From assembly GCF_002902905.1 (NCBI RefSeq), contig NZ_CP026124.1:620001-684000 (forward strand): a stretch of DNA of 64,000 nt, written 5' to 3'. The DNA is from Achromobacter sp. AONIH1 (GTDB lineage: Bacteria; Pseudomonadota; Gammaproteobacteria; Burkholderiales; Burkholderiaceae_B). The notes beneath the pieces were generated by a model. That model ran no database searches and was not told the origin of the DNA. It worked only from the letters and a program-made list of their open reading frames with translations. Position numbers and translations under genes: made by a program. Shown one piece after another: positions 18,637 through 27,557 of this stretch; positions within the stretch are counted from its first letter, which is position 1, and each line of letters opens with the position of its first letter.

Positions 18637-20319
18637 TTAAGCCAGGACAGGCTCGGGCGATGACACGTCATGCAACTGTCCCCCGCGCAGCACGCAGCGC
18701 CGGTCCACCGCGCCCGCCGGCAGGCGCGCATGCGTGGCCAGCACCACGGCGCGCCCCTGCGCCGCCCGCCCCAGATCGCGCAGGAAATCGGCCTCGGCCG
18801 CCGCGTCCAGGCCGGCGGTGGGCTCGTCCAGCACCAGCACCCTGGCCGGCGACAGCAGGGCCCGCGCCAGACACAGCCTCCGCGCCTGCCCGGCCGACAG
18901 CAGCGAACCGGTCTCGCCCGCCCACGCATCCAGCCCGTCGGGCAGACCGCGCACGAAATCGCCCAGGCGCGCGGCGTCCAGCGCGCGCCACAGCGCGGCT
19001 TCGTCCGCCGAAGGGTCGCCGATCAGCAGATTGGTGCGCAGCGTGCCCAGGAACACCGGCGCGTCCTGCGACAGCAGCGCGATGCGCCGGTGCCAGTCGG
19101 CCTGCGCGCAATCGCGCGCGTCGCGTCCGCCATAGCGCACCTGGCCAGCCTGCGGATCTTCCAGCCGCAGGATCAGATGCAGCAGCGTGGACTTGCCCGC
19201 GCCGCTCTCGCCCTGGATCGCCACGCGCTCGCCCGGCGCGACGCGCAGGCTGACGCCGTCCAGCACCAGGGCGCTATCGGGATAGGCGAAGCGCAAGCCG
19301 TCCAGTTCCAGCGCGCCATCCGCCGGCAGCGCGGCCGACGCGTCGGGATCGCGCATGTCCGGCTCGCATTGCGCCACCTCGCGGATGCGCTGCGCCGCGG
19401 ACACCGCCGAGCCCAGGCGCGACGCGCCGCGCATGATGGGCGCGGCCACTTCGAATATGCCCATGACCGCCAGCAGCAGACCCGCCAGCAAAGGCCCGGA
19501 CAGGCCGCCGCCCTCGTGTTCGCCCAGCCCGAACCACAACACACCCAGCACGGCCGCGCCGGCAGCGGCCTGCAGGAACCAGAGCCCGCGCGCCGCGACG
19601 CAGGCCTGGGCCTGGCGCGCCTGCGCGTTCTGCCCGCACAGGCGCTCGAAATGCGCGCGGGTCTGCGCCTGCGCATGCAGCGCCACCATGTCGGCGTGGC
19701 CGTCCACCGCGTCCAGCACAGCGGCGCGCAGGCCGGCCGCGCTTTCCTGCGCGGCGGCGCCGGGTCCGCGCGCGGCGCGCTGCAGGCCCCAGGGCGCAAG
19801 CACGCAGGCCACCAGCAGCGCCAGCGCGAACACCAGCGCGGCGGCCGGTATCCAGTAGCCCAGCACCGCCGTCATGATGGCGCCGGCCAGCAGCGCCGTG
19901 GCCAGCGGCGCCAGCACGAACAGGAACACAGTATCCAGCGCGTCCACGTCGCCGGTCATGCGCGCCACCAGATCGCCGCCGCGATAGCGCGCCAGCTGGC
20001 GCGGCGTCAGGCGAATCAGCGCGCGGAACACCAGCGTGCGCAGATCGGCCAGCAGGCGCAGCGTGGCCGAGTGCCCCGCCAGGCGGTCGGCATAGCGCGA
20101 CACGATGCGCAGGAACGACAGGCCGCGCACCAGCGCCGACGGCGCGAACAGGTTGAACGCGGCGCCCGCGCCGGCCAGCGCGGCGCCGGTCAGGAACCAG
20201 CCCGACACGCCCAGCAGCCCCACGCCCGCGGCCACGGTGGCCAGCGCGCAGAACAGCGCGAGCAGCAGTCCGCCCTTGCGGCGCGCGTACAGAGGCAGCA
20301 ACAACAGCAGGTGTTTCAT
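18637..20319 (-). CDS. cydC: Heterodimeric thiol exporter subunit CydC
   Basis: A 560-residue fused ABC half-transporter which, with CydD, exports glutathione and cysteine to the periplasm and is needed for cytochrome bd assembly. The N-terminal six-helix membrane domain starts at MKHLLLLLPLYARRKGG. The ATPase part has Walker A GESGAGKST, a Q-loop and ABC signature LLSAGQARR (degenerate at its start), Walker B VLVLDEPTAG and the switch histidine in LATHARL. The start at 20319 removes an upstream non-membrane, Arg-rich extension that is only open frame. Confidence 0.93.
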   Translation of the reverse strand: MKHLLLLLPLYARRKGGLLLALFCALATVAAGVGLLGVSGWFLTGAALAGAGAAFNLFAPSALVRGLSFLRIVSRYADRLAGHSATLRLLADLRTLVFRALIRLTPRQLARYRGGDLVARMTGDVDALDTVFLFVLAPLATALLAGAIMTAVLGYWIPAAALVFALALLVACVLAPWGLQRAARGPGAAAQESAAGLRAAVLDAVDGHADMVALHAQAQTRAHFERLCGQNAQARQAQACVAARGLWFLQAAAGAAVLGVLWFGLGEHEGGGLSGPLLAGLLLAVMGIFEVAAPIMRGASRLGSAVSAAQRIREVAQCEPDMRDPDASAALPADGALELDGLRFAYPDSALVLDGVSLRVAPGERVAIQGESGAGKSTLLHLILRLEDPQAGQVRYGGRDARDCAQADWHRRIALLSQDAPVFLGTLRTNLLIGDPSADEAALWRALDAARLGDFVRGLPDGLDAWAGETGSLLSAGQARRLCLARALLSPARVLVLDEPTAGLDAAAEADFLRDLGRAAQGRAVVLATHARLPAGAVDRRCVLRGGQLHDVSSPEPVLA

Positions 20320-20357
20320 GGATGGGCCGCTCCGGATCCGGCGGATCCGCCAGACGC

Positions 20358-20375
20358 GGCGATGGCGATGGCGAT
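20358..20375. repeat. Three GGCGAT hexamers in the cydD-cydC spacer
   Basis: A short perfect tandem run between the cydD stop and the cydC start, next to two CGGATCCG palindromes (20332-20349). It could alter spacing through slippage, but no effect on a reading frame is evident. Confidence 0.5.
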
Positions 20376-20380
20376 GCGCA

Positions 20381-22147
20381 TCATGCTTGTTCCAGTTTGC
20401 CGTCCGCCAGCCGCAGCGTGCGCCCGAAACGGGCGGCCACCTGCGGCGAGTGCGTGGCGATGAGCAGCGTCCGCCCCGCCGCGAATGTGAGGATTTCGTC
20501 CAGCACGCGGGCCTGCGTGTCTTCATCCAGGTGCGCCGTGGGCTCGTCCAGCAGGATCAGTCCGGGATCGCGCAGGAACAGCCGCGCCAGCGCCACGCGC
20601 TGCGCCTGCCCGCCGGACAGGCCCTGCCCGCGTCCGCCCAGCACGGTATCCAGGCCCAGCGGCTGACGCTCGGTGAATTCCAGGACTCGCGCGCGCCTTG
20701 CGGCCTCGCGCAGCGCCTCGTCCGAGGCCCGTGGACAGCCCAGGCGGATATTCTGGGCGATGGTGCCGGCCATCAGCTGCGGCTTCTGGCCGATCAGCGC
20801 GATCCGGCCGCGCAGCGCGGCCTCGTCCCAATCCGCCAGCGGCCGGCCGTCGATTAATATCTCGCCCTCGCAGGGCCGCAGGCGCGCGATCGCCTCGATC
20901 AGCGAGGACTTGCCGATGCCGCTCGGCCCCATCAGCGCGACGTGTTCGCCGGGCGCCAGCGCAAGCGCCGCGCCGTCGAGCACCGGCGCGGGACGGCCGG
21001 GCGCCATCAAGCGCAGGCCGCGCGCGCTCATTGAAACCGGGCCGCGCGCGGCGGGCGCGGCGGCCGGCGCAACCGGCGCGGCCCCGGCCGGCGCCACATC
21101 CGGCAAGCCGTCGAACACCGCGTCGATCTGCGTCACCGCCGCCAGCGCGGCCGCGCGGTCATGGTAGTGCGCGGCGAACTGACGCAGCGGCGCATAGACC
21201 TCGGGCGCCATCAACAGGCAGAACATGCCGGCCTGCAAGGTCAGCACCGACCAGCGCAGGTCCAGGAAACCCAGATAGGTCAGCCCGATGTACACGGCCA
21301 CCCCGGCGACGCCCAGGGCGGCGAAGAACTCCAGCACCGCCGAGGACAGGAAGGCGATGCGCAGCACGGACAGGGTGCGCTGACGCAATGCGTCGCTGGC
21401 GGCCGCCACCGATTCGGCCTCGGCCTCGGCGCGTCCGTACAGCTTGAGCGTGGACAGCCCGCGCAGACGGTCGGCGAAGAATCCGGACAGCCGCGCGAAG
21501 GCGCGCAGATGCCGCCGGCTCGCGCCCTGCGCGCCCCAGCCGACCAGGGCCATGAACAAGGGAATCAGCGGCGCGGTGATCAGCAGCACCAGGCCCGCGA
21601 TCACATCCACCGGAAACAGCAGCACGGAAAATGCCACCGGCAGCATGGCGGCGGCGGCCATGGCCGGCAGGTATTTGGCGAAGAAGCCATCCAGCGCCTC
21701 GACCTGGTCCACCACGGCGCTGGCCAGCACGCCCGAGGCCTGGCCCCGACTCCAGTGCGGCCCCTTGTCCACCAGGCGCTCGAACAGGGCCAGGCGCACC
21801 TGGCGCTTGATCCGCTCGGCGGCGATGGCGCCGGCGCGTTCGCCGGCCCAGGCGATACAGGCGCGGACCAGCATCAGCGCGGCGATGCCGAGGATGCCGC
21901 CCAGCAGGTCCGAGCGCGGCGCCTGCCGCGCGATGGCGGCGTCCAGCACGCTGGCCAGCAGCCAGGCCTGGATCACCAGCAGCACGCCGCCCGCGAGCGG
22001 CGCGGCGCCGGCCAGCAGCAGGGGCGGCCGCGCCGATCCCGCCAGACGCTTCAACCATTGCGACTGCCCGCGCGAGGGCTTGCGCAGCGCGTCGGCGGGA
22101 TCATGCTCCAGGCTGCTGGCGCGGCCCGCCGCCGACGTGTCCCGCAT
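20381..22147 (-). CDS. cydD: Heterodimeric thiol exporter subunit CydD
   Basis: A 588-residue partner of CydC, with an N-terminal ABC membrane domain and a C-terminal ATPase. Walker A is GPSGIGKSS, the signature is GLSGGQAQR (intact, unlike the degenerate one in CydC) and Walker B is LILLDEPTA; the switch histidine is in IATHSP. A Pro/Ala-rich linker lies near residue 350. The ATG at 22147 lies 2 bp after the cydX stop; a GTG at 22153 would overlap cydX and is less likely. Confidence 0.94.
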   Translation of the reverse strand: MRDTSAAGRASSLEHDPADALRKPSRGQSQWLKRLAGSARPPLLLAGAAPLAGGVLLVIQAWLLASVLDAAIARQAPRSDLLGGILGIAALMLVRACIAWAGERAGAIAAERIKRQVRLALFERLVDKGPHWSRGQASGVLASAVVDQVEALDGFFAKYLPAMAAAAMLPVAFSVLLFPVDVIAGLVLLITAPLIPLFMALVGWGAQGASRRHLRAFARLSGFFADRLRGLSTLKLYGRAEAEAESVAAASDALRQRTLSVLRIAFLSSAVLEFFAALGVAGVAVYIGLTYLGFLDLRWSVLTLQAGMFCLLMAPEVYAPLRQFAAHYHDRAAALAAVTQIDAVFDGLPDVAPAGAAPVAPAAAPAARGPVSMSARGLRLMAPGRPAPVLDGAALALAPGEHVALMGPSGIGKSSLIEAIARLRPCEGEILIDGRPLADWDEAALRGRIALIGQKPQLMAGTIAQNIRLGCPRASDEALREAARRARVLEFTERQPLGLDTVLGGRGQGLSGGQAQRVALARLFLRDPGLILLDEPTAHLDEDTQARVLDEILTFAAGRTLLIATHSPQVAARFGRTLRLADGKLEQA

Positions 22148-22149
22148 GC

Positions 22150-22275
22150 TCACGCTTCGTCGCGCTTGGCGCGCGGGTCATGCGAATGGCCCTCGCGCAG
22201 TTCGAACCACATGGCGTTGAGAATGGCGAAGGCGCAGGCCAGCCCCAGCCCGAGTACCCACGAGAAATACCACAT
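22150..22275 (-). CDS. cydX: Cytochrome bd oxidase small subunit CydX
   Basis: A 41-residue single-helix protein (MWYFSWVLGLGLACAFAILN, then AMWFELREG and a charged tail). The N-terminal MWYFSWVLG and the NAMWFE segment are the CydX/YbgT hallmark. CydX packs beside CydA and stabilises the haems of bd-I oxidase. It starts 16 bp after the cydB stop and ends 2 bp before cydD. It is easily missed because of its size. Confidence 0.93.
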   Translation of the reverse strand: MWYFSWVLGLGLACAFAILNAMWFELREGHSHDPRAKRDEA

Positions 22276-22291
22276 AGCGCTAGCTCCTGAT

Positions 22292-23446
22292 TCAGTATGA
22301 GTTGGGGGTGCCGCCGACCGACTCAGGCGTGACCTTGCCGCGCATCACGCGGTACACCCAGGCGGTGTAGAGCGTCACGATGGGCAGGAAGATCGCGACC
22401 GCGATCACCATGATCCACAGCGTCATGTGGCTGGACGAGGCATCCCAGACCGTCAGCCCGGCGCGCGGGTTCGACGACGAGGGCATCAGGAACGGGAATA
22501 GCGAGAAGCCCGCCGTCAGGATGATCCCGGCGATGGACAGCGCCGACGCCAGGAACGCCAGCATGTGCGCGCGCGCCGTCAGGAGCAGCAGCGCCAGCAG
22601 CGCGCCGGCCACGCCCAGCGCGGGCGCGATCCACATCAGCGGCCACTTGGCGTAGTTGGCCATCCAGGCGCCGGCCTGCACGCTGACGGTCTTGAGCATG
22701 GGATCGGATGGGCCCTGCATGTCGACCGCGCTGGTGATGACGTGGCCGTTCAGCCCGCCCGCGACCCAGAAACCGCCGGCCACGAACAGCGCCGCGGTCA
22801 GCAGCGCGCACAGCCGGCCCCAATTGCGGGCGCGGCTGGCCACCACGCCCTCGGTGCGCCAGGCCAGCAGCACCGCGCCGTGCATGGCCAGCATGGCCAC
22901 GCTGAGCACGCCGGCCAGCAACGCGAAAGGCGTGAACAACTGGTAGAAATGGCCCTGGTAGACCATGCGCAGCGCGGCTTCGTCGAACGTGAAGGGCACG
23001 CCCAGAATGATGTTGCCCACCGCCACGCCGAACACCAGCGAGGCCACCACGCCCGAGAAACAGAGCACGCCGTCCCAGGTGTTGCGCCAGCGCGTGCCTT
23101 CCATCTTGCTGCGGTACTTGAAGCCCACCGGACGCAGGATCAGCGCGATCAGCGCCAGCATCATGGCCAGGTAGAAGCCCGAGAACGAAGCGGCATACAG
23201 CAGCGGCCACGCGGCGAAGATGGCGCCGCCGGCGGTGATGAGCCAGACCTGGTTGCCCTCCCAGACCGGGCCGACCACGTTGATCACCACGCGGCGCTCG
23301 ACGTCGGTCTTGGCCACCAGCGGCAACAGCGCCGCCACGCCCAGGTCGAAGCCGTCCATGACGGCGAAGCCGATGAGCAGCGCGCCCAGCAGCACCCACC
23401 AGACCACCCGCAGGGTGGCGTAGTCGAAAGGAATCAATGCATCCAT
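22292..23446 (-). CDS. cydB: Cytochrome bd ubiquinol oxidase subunit II
   Basis: A 384-residue polytopic subunit of the high-affinity bd quinol oxidase. It begins with the conserved MDALIPFDYATLRVVWWVLLG region and FAVMDGFDLGVAALLP, followed by VWEGNQVWLITAGGA. The length is close to the E. coli protein. It lies 15 bp downstream of cydA with translation likely coupled. Confidence 0.96.
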   Translation of the reverse strand: MDALIPFDYATLRVVWWVLLGALLIGFAVMDGFDLGVAALLPLVAKTDVERRVVINVVGPVWEGNQVWLITAGGAIFAAWPLLYAASFSGFYLAMMLALIALILRPVGFKYRSKMEGTRWRNTWDGVLCFSGVVASLVFGVAVGNIILGVPFTFDEAALRMVYQGHFYQLFTPFALLAGVLSVAMLAMHGAVLLAWRTEGVVASRARNWGRLCALLTAALFVAGGFWVAGGLNGHVITSAVDMQGPSDPMLKTVSVQAGAWMANYAKWPLMWIAPALGVAGALLALLLLTARAHMLAFLASALSIAGIILTAGFSLFPFLMPSSSNPRAGLTVWDASSSHMTLWIMVIAVAIFLPIVTLYTAWVYRVMRGKVTPESVGGTPNSY

Positions 23447-23461
23447 TCCTGTTTCTCCCGG

Positions 23462-25036
23462 TCAGGCGCGCACGGCGGCGCGGACAGGATCGGCGGCCGC
23501 GCCAGCGGGCGCCGGTCCGTCGGATTTCGGACCCGCCTTGATGGCGTGCAGCATCACCTTGACGCCGATGATGAGCAGGACCGTGTACAGCACCAGGAAA
23601 ATCCCCAGGCTGATGGCCAGGTCCGTGATGGTCAGGCCGGAGGCCGCGTAGTAAGTCGGCAGCACGCCTTCGATCACCCAGGGCTGGCGGCCGTACTCGG
23701 CCACGAACCAGCCGCTCTCGATCGCCACCCACGGCAGCGGCAGGCTCCACAGCGCCACCTTGAGCAGGCCGCGCCGGCTGTCCAGCCGGCCGCGCGAGGC
23801 CAGCCAGAACGCCACGCCGAAGAACAGGATCAGGTACATGCCGACCGCCACCATGACGCGGAACGCCCAGAACAGCGGCGCCACGTTCGGCACGGTGTCG
23901 ATGGCCGCCTTCTTGATGTCTTCCTCGGTGACCTTGCTCATGTCGGACTGGTAGCGCTTGACCAGCAGCGCGTAGCCCAGGTCCGGCCAGGTCTTGTCGA
24001 ACACCATGCGCGCGTCGGTGTTCTTGGGATTGGCGCGGATCTTCTGCAGCGCGTCGTAGGCCACCATGCCGTCGCGGATGCGGTTCTCGGCGCGCAGGAT
24101 CAGGTCGTCGATGCCCAGCAGCGGCGTGGTGAGCGAGCGCGTGCCGATGATGCCCATGACGTAGGGGATCTCGATGGCGAAATCGTTCTTGCGCTCGGCC
24201 TGGTTGGGGATGGCGATCAGGTTGAACGCGGCGGGCGCCGGCTCGGTGTGCCACATGGACTCCATGGCGGCGATCTTCATCTTCTGGTGTTCAGTGGTCA
24301 GGTAGCCGCTTTCATCGCCCAGCACCACCACCGACAGGGCCGAGGCCAGGCCGAAGCTGGCGGCCACGGCCATCGAGCGCTTGGCCAGATCCGTATGGCG
24401 ACCGCGCAGCAGGTACCAGGCGCTGATCGACATCACGAACATGGCGCCGGCCACGTAGCCCGCGCTGACCGTGTGCACGAACTTGGCCTGCGCCACCGGG
24501 TTGAAGATCACGGCGGCGAAGTCCGTCATCTCCATGCGCATGGTGTCGGGATTGAAGACGGCGCCGACCGGGTTCTGCATCCAGCCGTTGGCGATCAGGA
24601 TCCACAGGGCCGAGAAGTTGGTGCCGAAGGCCACCAGCCAGGTCACCACCAGGTGGCTGACCTTGGACATGCGATTCCAGCCGAAGAAGAACAGGCCGAC
24701 GAAGGTGGCTTCCAGGAAGAAGGCCATCAGCCCTTCGAGCGCCAGCGGCGCGCCGAAGATGTCGCCGACGTAGTGGCTGTAGTACGACCAGTTCATGCCG
24801 AACTGGAATTCCATGACCACGCCCGTGGCCACGCCCAGCGCGAAGTTGATGCCGAACAGCGTGCCCCAGAACATCGTCATCTTTTTCCAGATGGCGCGTC
24901 CGGTCATGACGTACACGCTCTCCATGATGGCGAGAATGAACGACAGGCCGAGCGTGAGGGGCACGAACAGGAAGTGGTAAAGCGCGGTCGCGGCAAACTG
25001 GAATCGCGACAGGTTGACGACGTCGAGATCAATCAT
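23462..25036 (-). CDS. cydA: Cytochrome bd ubiquinol oxidase subunit I
   Basis: A 524-residue haem-bearing subunit that oxidises quinol and reduces oxygen to water without pumping protons. The haem b595 ligand is the histidine in ALYHFLFVPLT (residue 21). A long Q-loop with WHTEPAPAAFNLIAIPNQ and KNDFAIEIPY places it in the long-loop (E. coli-like) class that pairs with CydX. The start at 25036 gives the family N-terminus (MIDLDVVNLSRFQF). The 128 bp before it contain an inverted repeat (25130-25143). Confidence 0.97.
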   Translation of the reverse strand: MIDLDVVNLSRFQFAATALYHFLFVPLTLGLSFILAIMESVYVMTGRAIWKKMTMFWGTLFGINFALGVATGVVMEFQFGMNWSYYSHYVGDIFGAPLALEGLMAFFLEATFVGLFFFGWNRMSKVSHLVVTWLVAFGTNFSALWILIANGWMQNPVGAVFNPDTMRMEMTDFAAVIFNPVAQAKFVHTVSAGYVAGAMFVMSISAWYLLRGRHTDLAKRSMAVAASFGLASALSVVVLGDESGYLTTEHQKMKIAAMESMWHTEPAPAAFNLIAIPNQAERKNDFAIEIPYVMGIIGTRSLTTPLLGIDDLILRAENRIRDGMVAYDALQKIRANPKNTDARMVFDKTWPDLGYALLVKRYQSDMSKVTEEDIKKAAIDTVPNVAPLFWAFRVMVAVGMYLILFFGVAFWLASRGRLDSRRGLLKVALWSLPLPWVAIESGWFVAEYGRQPWVIEGVLPTYYAASGLTITDLAISLGIFLVLYTVLLIIGVKVMLHAIKAGPKSDGPAPAGAAADPVRAAVRA

Positions 25037-25129
25037 TGGGGCGCTCCCATGCGGGCGAGAGGCCACAGCAACCGGCATGGTTCCCAGGCCGTCTCTGGCG
25101 CCATGATACGGGCGGTATATGCAACTTCA

Positions 25130-25143
25130 TAGGATTTTTCCTA
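25130..25143. promoter_or_regulatory. Inverted repeat upstream of cydA
   Basis: TAGGA-TTTT-TCCTA, in the AT-rich spacer between the GbsR-type gene and cydA, 94-107 bp before cydA. It is a candidate operator. A TTGAT half-site beside it on the minus strand lacks a good second half and is not counted as an FNR box. Confidence 0.4.
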
Positions 25144-25164
25144 AAAATCAAGGCTCAGCGGCAT

Positions 25165-25716
25165 TCAGCCCTTGCCTCGCAATTTGCCGGCGAAGCCCAG
25201 CACCTTCTGGACCTTGGAGCCCAGTTTCATCAGGTTCTGCAGGGTTTCGGGCGGCAGGCGCTGAACCTCATCGAACCATCCCGTGGACAGTTCGATCAGC
25301 TCCAGCATTTCGGTCATGCGCTGCTGCGCGTAGACATCGGCGGGCTTGGACGCCGGCTCCAGCAGCGTGTCGCGCAACAACGTGAGCGTGGGGTCGATTT
25401 CGCGCTTGCGCTTTTCTTCCATCAGGATGCGGAAGATCTCCCACACATCCTTGGGCGTCTCGAAGTAGTCGCGGCGGTCGCCCACCTGGTGCATCAGCTT
25501 GACCAGGCGCCAGGACTGCAATTCCTTGAGACCCATGCTGACATTCGAGCGCGAGAAGCCCAGCGTCTCGGCGATGTCGTCGGCGTTCATCGGCTCGGGC
25601 GCCAGGAACAACAGCGCATAGATCTGGCCGACGGTGCGGTTCACCCCCCAGCGGCTGCCCATTTCGCCAAAGTGCAGGACGAAACGTTCGTTTTGAGGGC
25701 TGAGGACCATGATCAT
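25165..25716 (-). CDS. GbsR/MarR-family transcriptional regulator
   Basis: A 183-residue regulator. The winged HTH reads NADDIAETLGFSRSNVSMGL and then KELQSWRLVK, preceded by FVLHFGEMGSRWGVNRTVGQIY, which is typical of the GbsR branch. The C-terminal half is helical. It is the first gene on the same strand ahead of cydABXDC, so a role in controlling bd oxidase is a reasonable inference; the signal is unknown. The ATGs at 25716 and 25710 are both possible; the frame stays open upstream but that part is not conserved-looking. Confidence 0.88.
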   Translation of the reverse strand: MIMVLSPQNERFVLHFGEMGSRWGVNRTVGQIYALLFLAPEPMNADDIAETLGFSRSNVSMGLKELQSWRLVKLMHQVGDRRDYFETPKDVWEIFRILMEEKRKREIDPTLTLLRDTLLEPASKPADVYAQQRMTEMLELIELSTGWFDEVQRLPPETLQNLMKLGSKVQKVLGFAGKLRGKG

Positions 25717-25799
25717 TCTCGCGCCAGCCGATTCCACCAACCCGCCCCCTTTATATGCGGAGCAGATCGACTTGAACTCGACAACAGCAGTTACACTGA

Positions 25800-25817
25800 T
25801 TTCAGAAATTCCTGAAA
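25800..25817. promoter_or_regulatory. Inverted repeat upstream of the GbsR-type regulator
   Basis: TTTCAG-AAATTC-CTGAAA, whose centre is nearly symmetrical too, lies about 85-100 bp before the regulator's start in an AT-rich patch. Its place and form suit an autoregulatory operator. Confidence 0.5.
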
Positions 25818-25914
25818 TTATCGAACAAACCCTGAGAAAGCGCAAACCCCAGGATTTGTGGGGGCATGGCCGCAAACTTCCGGCGGATTGACCCGTGGAC
25901 CACGTATCAATGGG

Positions 25915-25956
25915 CAAAAAACAACAATGCCACCAGCCTCTCGGCGGGTGGCATTG
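25915..25956 (-). terminator. Intrinsic terminator of purT
   Basis: Arms CAATGCCACC (25925-25934) and GGTGGCATTG (25947-25956) enclose an inner GCC-TCTC-GGC stem. On the minus strand the hairpin runs into TTGTTTTTTG. It lies about 105 bp after the purT stop. Confidence 0.9.
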
Positions 25957-26062
25957 AAAACGGGGACTGATTAAAACCAGGGAACAGCGATCACGAATTG
26001 GCTGGATCAGCCTGGATCCGGCGTGACGGATCCTCGGCCAGCCGGCGGCGCGCGCCCGGTGC

Positions 26063-27280
26063 TCAGCCGGCCTTGACCGTCACGGCGGAAGACACCCGCT
26101 TGGCCTTGGCGCGCGCGGCCGCCACGTCGTCGGCGACGGCCAGGCCCACGCCCATGCGGCGCTTGACGAAGGATTCGGGCTTGCCGAACAGGCGCACGTC
26201 GGTGCCCGGCTCGGCCAGCGCCTCGGCCACGTTGTGGAACGACACCGCGCCCGCGTCCACGCCGCCATAGATCACGCTGCTGGCGCCGGGCTGGCGCAGG
26301 CTGGTGTCCACCGGCAGGCCCAGCAGCGCGCGGGCGTGCAATTCGAATTCGTTCTGCGCCTGCGTGATCATGGTGACCATGCCGGTATCGTGCGGACGCG
26401 GGCTGACCTCCGAGAACCAGACCTGGTCGCCGGCCACGAACAGCTCGACGCCGAAGATGCCCAGGCCGCCCAGGTTGGACGTGACCGCCAGGGCGATCTC
26501 GCGCGCGCGCTCCAGCGCCGCCGGCGACATGGGATGCGGCTGCCAGCTTTCCACGTAGTCGCCATCCACCTGCTTATGGCCGATGGGCTCGCAGTAACGG
26601 GTCTCGACCTGGCCGTCGGCGCCACGCGCGCGGACGGTCAGCAGCGTGATTTCGTAGTCGAAGCGGATGAAGCCCTCGACGATGGCGCGGCCGCCGCCGA
26701 CGCGGCCGCCTTCCTGGGCGTAGCGCCAGCTCTCGGCCACGTCCTCGGCGGACTTGATCACGGACTGTCCCTTGCCCGAGGACGACATGACGGGCTTGAT
26801 CACGCAGGGATAGCCGATGCCGCCGTCGATGGCCTCGCGCAGTTCCTGTTCGGTGTCGACGAACCGGTACGGCGAGGTCGGCAGGCCAAGGGTCTCGGCC
26901 GCCAGGCGGCGGATGCCCTCGCGGTTCATGGTCAGCTGGGCGGCGCGCGCCGTGGGCGTGACGCGCACGGCGCCGGCGGCCTCCAGCTCGACCAGCAGGC
27001 TGGTGGCGATGGCCTCGATTTCAGGGACAATGACGTGCGGCCGTTCCTGGTCGATGATCTTGCGCAAGGCATCCGCGTCCGTCATGGGCACCACGTGGGC
27101 GCGGTGCGCCACCTGCTGCCCCGGCGCGTCCGCGTACCGGTCCACGGCGATGACCTCCACGCCCAGGCGCTGCAGGGCGATGACGACCTCCTTGCCCAGC
27201 TCTCCGGAGCCGAGCAGCATCACTCGGGTGGCGAGGGGCGACAGGGGCGTGCCAAGGACGGGACTGGAAATGCGGGACAT
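26063..27280 (-). CDS. purT: Formate-dependent phosphoribosylglycinamide formyltransferase
   Basis: A 405-residue ATP-grasp enzyme that formylates GAR using formate and ATP in purine synthesis, the folate-independent alternative to PurN. Motifs: [13 protein letters not shown] (N-terminal dinucleotide-like fold), [12 protein letters not shown] (ATP-grasp loop), [28 protein letters not shown] and [14 protein letters not shown]. The ATG at 27280 starts the conserved protein; the upstream in-frame extension runs into the hairpin repeat and is rejected. Confidence 0.96.
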   Translation of the reverse strand: MSRISSPVLGTPLSPLATRVMLLGSGELGKEVVIALQRLGVEVIAVDRYADAPGQQVAHRAHVVPMTDADALRKIIDQERPHVIVPEIEAIATSLLVELEAAGAVRVTPTARAAQLTMNREGIRRLAAETLGLPTSPYRFVDTEQELREAIDGGIGYPCVIKPVMSSSGKGQSVIKSAEDVAESWRYAQEGGRVGGGRAIVEGFIRFDYEITLLTVRARGADGQVETRYCEPIGHKQVDGDYVESWQPHPMSPAALERAREIALAVTSNLGGLGIFGVELFVAGDQVWFSEVSPRPHDTGMVTMITQAQNEFELHARALLGLPVDTSLRQPGASSVIYGGVDAGAVSFHNVAEALAEPGTDVRLFGKPESFVKRRMGVGLAVADDVAAARAKAKRVSSAVTVKAG

Positions 27281-27364
27281 GAGGCGGTCCTGGGTAAAAG
27301 AGTGAAAGCCGGAAAAACAGGAGCCGCCAGGATGCCATACCCCCTTCTCGCGGGCAAACACGGT

Positions 27365-27440
27365 CCCCCCCGAAGCGCTGCGCGCTTCCCCCCCAGGGGG
27401 GCGCAGCTGCGGACCGGCGAAGCCGGATCCGCGCTGCCCC
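27365..27440. repeat. Dispersed hairpin repeat, copy B
   Basis: A 76-bp copy between the divergent purT and kdsD genes. Hairpins: GAAGCG/CGCTTC (27372-27388), the C-run/G-run block, and the long stem 27403-27437 with arms GCAGC-CGGA-CCGGC, a GAA loop and the return arms GCCGG-TCCG-GCTGC. It is very similar to copy A. Confidence 0.85.
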
Positions 27441-27557
27441 GATTGGAGACGGCGCCGTCGCCGGGGGATAGCGGTTTCTCATCTCGGCGGCGGCACCTGT
27501 TTCATGCGTCCTGGGTGGCGCGGTGGCGCCCCCGGCAACTGATATTAAAATCCCGCC

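Larger units (their letters stand above)
25717..26062. other. Region between the GbsR-type gene and purT
   Basis: About 345 bp containing the regulator's promoter zone with an inverted repeat (25800-25817) and the purT terminator (25915-25956). No gene is seen. Confidence 0.5.

Noticed and set aside
20332..20349. Paired CGGATCCG palindromes as a regulatory site
   Set aside because: They lie between translated genes of one operon and are short; such palindromes are expected by chance at this base composition.
22565..25132. An 855-codon plus-strand open frame over cydA and cydB
   Set aside because: It is antisense shadow: His/Gln/Asp-rich with no domain, while cydA and cydB are clear on the other strand.
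25130..25160. FNR box before cydA
   Set aside because: Only one half-site (TTGAT) is present on the minus strand; the other half is AGGAA, not ATCAA. The inverted repeat here is a different pattern.
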